Shown piece after piece: positions 6,466-10,758 of a DNA stretch of 10,758 bases (its first letter is position 1; each line of letters starts with the position of its first letter). The position numbers were made by a program, and so were the translations under genes. Source of the DNA: Methanomicrobiales archaeon (GTDB lineage Archaea; Halobacteriota; Methanomicrobia; Methanomicrobiales; JACTUA01); the NCBI GenBank assembly GCA_028678965.1, contig JAJRCM010000157.1, forward strand, positions 1 through 10,758. The letters run 5' to 3'. The notes beneath the pieces were generated by a model. That model saw nothing but the letters and a program-made list of their open reading frames with translations, did not search any database and was not told where the DNA came from.

Positions 6466-7547
6466 TGGTGTATATATCTGCGGATGCTCGTAATATTTGT
6501 ATTGAGCAGATCGAGGGCATCCTCCCGCGTCCGACCGGTGCCGAACACGCTGACAATCGCTTCTCCCTCTTCGAAGAATGATCCCGGCCAGGGAATATCT
6601 GCAATGGTTGGATGAAACCTTCGTAAATCATAGGATAGAGTCATATCCTTGTCTGCAAAAAGGATCTTGCGAACAGCATATCCTTTGACGGAGAGAGGGA
6701 CCGTCGGAAGAATTCCCCGGCAGGCATTGAGGTGGAACTGGAACATATTGCAGTCATAGGCCATCTCGATTGTATCTACGGTTGCCTGAAAACGAGGATT
6801 GATCTCAATTGCCCATGGAGTATCCCCCATTACAAAATCGATACCGATAGAGCCAATGCACCCGCAGGCAGCTGCTGTCCGCTCGGCAAATCTCACCATC
6901 AGGTGGTTGAGCGAGTGAGTGAAAGGGGTGACTGATCCCGAGAATCCATAGGGAGCTTCTTTTGAATCACGGAGGATCTGTTCATTGGTAGCGATGGCCA
7001 CTGCCCGGTGTCCGTCACTCAGACAGGACACGCTTGCCGGGATTCCCTGCACTACGTTCTGCAGGAGATAGGGAGTATTTTCAAACTCCGCGACCCAGGC
7101 ATCCCGTTCCGCTGCGTTACGAATGATACGGTTCCGCCAACCCCCGGCCCCCCGCCGTGGTTTTAACATCGCCGGATAGTCTCCTTCTTCTACTGGTGGG
7201 GGGGTAGAAATTCCGTACTCCTTGAAGAACTGGCCTGTCTCCAGTTTATCCAGCATCCGGTCAATGGTGTTGGAGGGGGTACCGAGCAGGGGTACGCAGG
7301 AGGTCACCTGTTCTGCACCGGACGTAACCACCATAAGGTCGATAGGATGCCGCTCGCACATCACCTGGATGCAGGACGGGAGCTCGGTTAGATCATCAAA
7401 ACGGATACGATCTTCTGTATACCACGAGAGATCCTGGTCGCAAAAATGGTCGACTGCATAAGGAAGATATCCTGCACGGTAGGCTGACTGCACCACATGA
7501 CGCGTGGCAAAACCTGCCACCAGAACACGGCGTCCGTCTCCGCTCAT
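6462..7547 (-). CDS. ATP-grasp domain ligase of unknown substrate
   Basis: ATP-dependent carboxylate-amine/thiol ligase fold, similar to archaeal predicted carboligases related to biotin carboxylase. The N-terminal pre-ATP-grasp Rossmann-like domain is RRVLVAGFATRHVVQSAYRAG (6-26), with AVDHF at 31-35. The ATP-grasp core has K129 and a Gly-rich loop (RRGAGGWRN, 131-139), and the metal/ATP motif EINPR at 248-252 within DFVMGDTPWAIEINPRFQ. A C-terminal stretch (about 285-361) follows. It is 361 residues and cytosolic. Its start overlaps the Trm56 stop as TAATG and its stop overlaps the tfe start as ATGA. It is not obviously PurK, CarB, RimK or PylC; the substrate is unknown. Its place among RNA genes could hint at modification of a base, a protein or a cofactor, but this is inference. 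Confidence 0.88.
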   Translation of the reverse strand: MSGDGRRVLVAGFATRHVVQSAYRAGYLPYAVDHFCDQDLSWYTEDRIRFDDLTELPSCIQVMCERHPIDLMVVTSGAEQVTSCVPLLGTPSNTIDRMLDKLETGQFFKEYGISTPPPVEEGDYPAMLKPRRGAGGWRNRIIRNAAERDAWVAEFENTPYLLQNVVQGIPASVSCLSDGHRAVAIATNEQILRDSKEAPYGFSGSVTPFTHSLNHLMVRFAERTAAACGCIGSIGIDFVMGDTPWAIEINPRFQATVDTIEMAYDCNMFQFHLNACRGILPTVPLSVKGYAVRKILFADKDMTLSYDLRRFHPTIADIPWPGSFFEEGEAIVSVFGTGRTREDALDLLNTNITSIRRYIHQ

Positions 7548-8059
7548 TACCTTCCCCGTCGTACGGTATCCTGTATCTGCATGGGTGCTTCATGGTATTC
7601 TCGACTCAGCTCCTTCCCATCAAACAGGTGATCGAGAAAGACAGCTACACTTGAGATCTCGGAATGAGGCTGGGTGGTCACCGAGACATTGTAGTCCGCA
7701 AGCCCGTATAACTCCCCCGGTACTTTTTCCGCCCCCACCACCACCAGGACGTTGGAGTGGTTCCGTATCTCACCGATAACCTCAGTGAGCCGCTGACCGT
7801 ACATGGTCAGGTGTACCACGACACCCCCCTTCTCCTTCCACCGATAGATGCACCGCCTCCACTGGATACTTTCCCTGATGAAAAAAGTCCCCCCCCATCG
7901 TGCCACCACATCAGCGATGCTCTGGACTGCTCCTGGATCATCGGTAGCAAGGTAGAGGCCTTCGGCCCCGAATGCCCGTGCGGCAAGACCTACATGGGTT
8001 GTCACCCGGGCATCACGGAACGATCGGTGCCCAATACGGAGCACTGCAGCACGTACCAC
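7547..8059 (-). CDS. tRNA (cytidine(56)-2'-O)-methyltransferase, aTrm56
   Basis: Archaeal SPOUT-class enzyme that methylates the 2'-OH of C56 in the T loop of tRNAs using S-adenosylmethionine. The family signature [20 protein letters not shown] (residues 6-25) with ARAFGA opens the protein. The SAM-binding trefoil knot region is [20 protein letters not shown] followed by [18 protein letters not shown]. The start is set at GTG 8059: it directly precedes the family N-terminus and lies 7 bases after a strong AGGAGG site. An upstream ATG at 8104 would add 15 residues and bury the ribosome site in the coding sequence. The resulting 170 residues match the family. It begins 1 base after the stop of the winged-helix gene and its stop overlaps the ATP-grasp start. 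Confidence 0.95.
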   Translation of the reverse strand: MVRAAVLRIGHRSFRDARVTTHVGLAARAFGAEGLYLATDDPGAVQSIADVVARWGGTFFIRESIQWRRCIYRWKEKGGVVVHLTMYGQRLTEVIGEIRNHSNVLVVVGAEKVPGELYGLADYNVSVTTQPHSEISSVAVFLDHLFDGKELSREYHEAPMQIQDTVRRGR

Positions 8060-8060
8060 C

Positions 8061-8342
8061 TCAATTCCTCCTCCCTTGAGGCACTTTAATAATACCCTGT
8101 TCAATCACTAAGGGACTCTCCGGATCCTTCTCCATCTGCTGGAGGATGACCATCTCTGGTAACGAAAGAGCTCGAAGACTATCACCACATCGCTCGATTA
8201 GTTTTGCACGGACCAGCCGGTCGACAGATGCATCGAGGGTCTCACGGGATAGGCCAGTGCACCTCTCCAAAGCCTGAAGTGAGGTAGCTTCCTGCGCTGC
8301 CACCAGGTGATAGACGCACCAGTCATATTCCTCGTCACGCAC
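8061..8342 (-). CDS. Small winged-helix-like protein, first gene of the trm56-tfe operon
   Basis: About 93 residues (107 if TTG 8384 is used). The segment [31 protein letters not shown] has the look of a winged helix-turn-helix, with the recognition helix around [13 protein letters not shown] and a following wing. I recognise no specific family. The start is uncertain: the palindromic TATA element at 8367-8374 predicts transcription from about 8344, which favours the leaderless GTG at 8342 over TTG 8384. Its 3' end contains the AGGAGG ribosome site of trm56. As the promoter-proximal gene next to a short bidirectional promoter, it could be an autoregulator (inference), or a non-specific small adaptor. 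Confidence 0.7.
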   Translation of the reverse strand: MRDEEYDWCVYHLVAAQEATSLQALERCTGLSRETLDASVDRLVRAKLIERCGDSLRALSLPEMVILQQMEKDPESPLVIEQGIIKVPQGRRN

Positions 8343-8366
8343 GCATACTCTTTCGCACAGGGGTTC

Positions 8367-8374
8367 GATATATC
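8367..8374. promoter_or_regulatory. Palindromic TATA element shared by divergent genes
   Basis: GATATATC is a perfect palindrome. Leftward it predicts a start near 8344 (GTG 8342). Rightward it, or the adjoining CTTTTTATC, predicts a start at about 8397-8404, just before ATG 8409. It appears to serve the trm56-tfe operon and the 129-residue gene. Confidence 0.5.
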
Positions 8375-8408
8375 TTTTTATCAATATCCCGGAGAAACCT
8401 ATTGCGCA

Positions 8409-8798
8409 ATGGAGTATACCGAGCTCGCGGTCCTTGCGGACAGAGTCCTGGAAATGAGTGGAGATGATGATGAACGGGTCGCTGAGGTTCTTGACACCAT
8501 CGATCCTGTGGTGCGGAATGAACTCCTCCTGTCTGATTTTCTCAATGCATACCAGGTATTTTACTTCTTCTTCAGGATCAGGCTTCAGGAAGAACTGCGG
8601 GACCGGCTCATCCTGACACCAGCCTCAGACGTCGGGGCAGGGATCATGGTTGAAGAACTGGATCTCTACCAGATTATCTTCCTGGTACGGAAAGGTGTTC
8701 CTCTCGCATGTGTGAGCGATGGTAAACACCTCATCGCTACGTTTACCGGTCAGGAGTCCTATCACCAGGCACGGACGTATATTGAGGAGCACCTGTAA
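8409..8798 (+). CDS. Small acidic protein of unknown function
   Basis: The 129-residue protein begins MEYTELAVLADRVLEM. It is mostly helical and acidic, with a hydrophobic-aromatic segment (AYQVFYFFFRIRLQEEL) too short and interrupted to be a clear membrane span, and a C-terminal portion (LYQIIFLVRKGVPLACVSDG) that looks alpha/beta. I recognise no named family. ATG 8409 is chosen because the frame upstream lies in the promoter and in the first codons of the opposite gene; a longer frame from ATG 8307 is rejected. The last 56 bases overlap the 3' end of the convergent COG2122 gene. Coding quality is supported by biased third positions and a lack of stops, but the function is unknown. Confidence 0.75.
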   Translation: MEYTELAVLADRVLEMSGDDDERVAEVLDTIDPVVRNELLLSDFLNAYQVFYFFFRIRLQEELRDRLILTPASDVGAGIMVEELDLYQIIFLVRKGVPLACVSDGKHLIATFTGQESYHQARTYIEEHL

Positions 8799-9510
8799 GA
8801 ACTGCGCGTCCCCTCGTGATCAGCTCCTCATCTACGTGTGCTTTGACAAGAGGCGGAAGGTCTCCCCAGCAGATCTGCTGTTCACCGATGATAACCATCA
8901 CACCGTCAATAGAGCTCCCTGCTAACGTCTGTAGTATCTCAGTTCTATCCGGCAGAATCACATTACAGATAGCGGTTGCCCAGGCATCAGCCGCGGCGAT
9001 ATCATGGCTGAACACGGTTACCGCATCGGCTACCCCGAAGCTGACTGAGTGCCCGACGGTCGCCGACGACGTGCAGATCCCAAGGATTTTTTCCTGCGGC
9101 GGAATGATGAACGCCAGCTGGTTACTCAGTGGGGCAGTGCCCGCATGGATACCTACCCGTATGGGACGATCGCTTGTCAGGGCAATGTCCCCCCCATTAT
9201 CGATGACCGCACAGTCAGCACCTGCGTTTACCATCGCTTCCACTCCTGCCCACGCAATAGCTCCGGCCACCGCAGCCATGGGGCCCACCCTTGCTCCGTC
9301 TGCGGCAGCAACCATGCGGCTCACGGTTTCACCCCCCCAGGATGGGTGATACGGTTCATAGGTGATGACAAAAAAAGGGTCGTGGGCAATACACTGCTCT
9401 ATCTCACGCCGAGCACCAAGCATCCCCTCAATGCCCGCGGTAATGTGGATCTCCTCATCAGCGAGGAGGGTAGCAATGGTCTCGCGGTACTGGAAATGAC
9501 GCCGTATCAT
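8743..9510 (-). CDS. UPF0280/COG2122 ApbE-like protein (homocysteine biosynthesis-associated)
   Basis: Member of the ApbE-superfamily COG2122. In Methanosarcina a COG2122 protein has been linked genetically to sulfide-dependent homocysteine synthesis together with COG1900 and NIL-ferredoxin proteins. Recognisable stretches are SRMVAAADGARVGPMAAVAGAIA (64-86), the Gly-rich AVIDNGGDIAL (101-111) and GICTSSATVGHSVSFGVADAVTVF (144-167), resembling the ApbE fold. ATG 9510 overlaps the stop of the NIL-ferredoxin gene as ATGA and matches the family N-terminus; an upstream frame to 9552 is not needed. The length is 255. After the family end near VDEELITRG there is a 21-residue tail antisense to the 129-residue gene. 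No signal peptide. Confidence 0.9.
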   Translation of the reverse strand: MIRRHFQYRETIATLLADEEIHITAGIEGMLGARREIEQCIAHDPFFVITYEPYHPSWGGETVSRMVAAADGARVGPMAAVAGAIAWAGVEAMVNAGADCAVIDNGGDIALTSDRPIRVGIHAGTAPLSNQLAFIIPPQEKILGICTSSATVGHSVSFGVADAVTVFSHDIAAADAWATAICNVILPDRTEILQTLAGSSIDGVMVIIGEQQICWGDLPPLVKAHVDEELITRGRAVLTGAPQYTSVPGDRTPDR

Positions 9511-9893
9511 ACCGTCTGGGAGAGTGCGTGATGAGGGCAGGCAGTAATGCATTTACCACAGAGAACACATCTCCCCTCGCGGAGCTTCACCTTCCAGTCA
9601 TTGTCCAGGAAGAATACCTCCTTCGGGCAGATGCTGATACAGGCTCCACAATCCACACACTCCTGGTCGTCTTTACTGACCCCGTGTTCAAGAATCCGTA
9701 CCGTCGCCCCCTTATCACGCATAAGATTGCAGACAACCAGCGCATCGGCATCTGGGACGTCTATAAGGGCCTCACCGGACATAGAATCGATAACAGCCCG
9801 CTCCACATTGATGAGCACCCCGGATTCCTTTACCACTTTCGCTATAAGGGGTTCCCGGCGCCCTTTCTTGGAGAAGGTAATCAGGAGTTTCAT
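9507..9893 (-). CDS. NIL-domain 2x[4Fe-4S] ferredoxin (homocysteine biosynthesis)
   Basis: The 128-residue protein has an N-terminal NIL domain (about 1-72, the ACT-like fold also found in methionine transporters) and a dicluster ferredoxin with C79/C82/C85/C89 and C109/C112/C115/C119. In Methanosarcina acetivorans the equivalent (MA1822) works with the COG1900 protein MA1821 to make homocysteine from aspartate semialdehyde and sulfide; it presumably supplies low-potential electrons. ATG 9893 is chosen: it sits about 5 bases after AGAGGTGG and overlaps the upstream stop as ATGA. GTG 9902 would add three residues and place the ribosome site inside the gene. Confidence 0.94.
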   Translation of the reverse strand: MKLLITFSKKGRREPLIAKVVKESGVLINVERAVIDSMSGEALIDVPDADALVVCNLMRDKGATVRILEHGVSKDDQECVDCGACISICPKEVFFLDNDWKVKLREGRCVLCGKCITACPHHALSQTV

Positions 9894-10758
9894 TTCTGCC
9901 ACCTCTTGCCGAATAATTTACCAAGATCGATAGCAGTGAGCATTCCCAGGACATGATTATCCTGATCTACCACAGGGAGCGCACTGATATTATTCCGCTC
10001 CAACTTCTGGGCAGCGATATCCACATGCTCATCCGGTGTGGTCCGGATTACCTTGGTGGTCATGATATCCTTTACCCGGTGTCCTTTCCCTTCGTGGACG
10101 ACCGCTTTTGAGACATCGTAGGTGGTCACGATTCCTACCAGCAAACCTTGGTGATCCAGAACCGGGAGATGGTTGGTGTCTCCTTTCAGCAATTTCTTTG
10201 CCGCCGTCTGGATGCTCTCATCCTGAGTGATGCTCACCACTTGGGGATTCATGATATCCTGCACCCGCGGCACCCTCACCGTCTCTCTCATCGGTTTGAC
10301 GGTACTTGTGGTAGATATCCGCCGCGTAGGGAGAGCGAGTTCGAGGTGATGCTCCTCCACCCAGCGTTTCAGGGTTGACGCCACCTCCCTTGCTTTCCGG
10401 TAGCTGGAAAGGGAGGAGGTCCGTACCTCCTCCCCGTTCAGCTCGATCTTGCCGCTTTTCAAGTCAGCATAGGTGACCGTCTTGATGCTGGGGCGTGATC
10501 GTCGAGGTATCCCATAGTCAACAAGATCCACGACAATATCTTTATCCCTCACCGCTGTGCTCTTTACCATATCAATATCCAGTATCGGTATCGGCACTCC
10601 TACTCCTACATACAGGGTCACCCCATACTGGTACATCGTTGCCGCCCGGAGGAAGTCCGGGCTCATCTCCTTCATCGTCCCGGTCACCATCAGGGTTCCG
10701 AATCCCGCAGTCGGTGAGTGCTGGGTCCCCTCACCGATAATCATCCCCCGGGCGCCAC
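9890..10758 (-). CDS. COG1900/DUF39 homocysteine biosynthesis protein with two CBS domains, 5' truncated
   Basis: C-terminal part of the enzyme that builds homocysteine from aspartate semialdehyde and sulfide in methanogens and other anaerobes. The frame is open through the window end (GARG before MIIGEGTQHSPTAG), so the N-terminal part, including any catalytic cysteine there, is not visible. From that Met: COG1900 core about 1-130, a linker, CBS1 about 158-216 (RVQDIMNPQVVSITQDESIQ...) and CBS2 about 222-280 (RVKDIMTTKVIRTTPDEHVDI...). The CBS pair probably binds an adenosyl ligand, plausibly S-adenosylmethionine or ATP, giving feedback control of methionine synthesis (inference). It is the first visible gene of the three-gene cluster and overlaps the NIL-ferredoxin start by 4 bases (ATGA). 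Confidence 0.94.
   Translation of the reverse strand, partial: GARGMIIGEGTQHSPTAGFGTLMVTGTMKEMSPDFLRAATMYQYGVTLYVGVGVPIPILDIDMVKSTAVRDKDIVVDLVDYGIPRRSRPSIKTVTYADLKSGKIELNGEEVRTSSLSSYRKAREVASTLKRWVEEHHLELALPTRRISTTSTVKPMRETVRVPRVQDIMNPQVVSITQDESIQTAAKKLLKGDTNHLPVLDHQGLLVGIVTTYDVSKAVVHEGKGHRVKDIMTTKVIRTTPDEHVDIAAQKLERNNISALPVVDQDNHVLGMLTAIDLGKLFGKRWQK

Noticed and set aside
8307..8408. Extended N-terminus for the 129-residue gene from ATG 8307.
   Set aside because: It would run through the promoter and the first codons of the opposite gene; the TATA position supports ATG 8409.
8816..9349. 177-codon Ala/Ser/Thr-rich open frame on the plus strand.
   Set aside because: It lies entirely opposite COG2122; the low-complexity composition is what the complement of GC-rich codons gives.
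1..10758. CRISPR arrays, insertion sequences, att sites or prophage genes.
   Set aside because: No regularly spaced repeats, transposase or integrase motifs, or long terminal inverted repeats were seen; the window looks like ordinary chromosomal backbone.

Overview
The window most likely comes from a methanogenic archaeon, probably of the order Methanomicrobiales. It carries archaeal TFE, archaeal Trm56, the methanogen-type ferredoxin:disulfide reductase with a rubredoxin tail, and the three protein families tied to homocysteine synthesis in anaerobes (COG1900, NIL-ferredoxin, COG2122). Several genes have archaeal TATA boxes about 25 bases before a start codon (leaderless or near-leaderless), and the tRNA gene lacks an encoded CCA. 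The genus is an inference from gene content, not a measured match.

Layout. 1-927 (+): DNA polymerase IV, 5' end outside the window. 967-2106 (-): DUF362/ferredoxin iron-sulfur protein whose homologous N-terminus has no standard start codon. 2286-2831 (+): protein of unknown function built entirely from about seven 21-24 residue repeats. 3694-2844 (-): glutaredoxin-like gene overlapping a ferredoxin:disulfide reductase gene, a two-gene redox operon. 3695-4014: AT-rich intergenic region with a well-placed TATA box driving a candidate 28-codon hydrophobic leaderless ORF and ending in oligo-T tracts. 4099-4015 (-): tRNA-Leu(GAG). 4252-4752 (+): ACT-domain predicted amino-acid regulator. 5382-4768 (-): WrbA-type flavoprotein.

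8342-5445 (-): tightly packed five-gene cluster (small winged-helix-like protein, Trm56, ATP-grasp ligase, TFE, HD-domain protein). Adjacent genes overlap or lie one base apart, so it probably forms a single information-processing operon. 8409-8798 (+): small conserved-looking protein of unknown function, divergent from that operon and sharing a palindromic TATA element with it.

10758-8743 (-): COG1900-CBS (5' end outside), NIL-ferredoxin and COG2122, linked by ATGA overlaps. By family knowledge this is the sulfide- and aspartate-semialdehyde-dependent homocysteine system. Together with the FTR/glutaredoxin pair and the DUF362 ferredoxin protein, the window is rich in low-potential redox and sulfur functions typical of strict anaerobes. 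The least explained elements are the 28-codon ORF at 3853, the repeat protein at 2286, and the start of the DUF362 gene.
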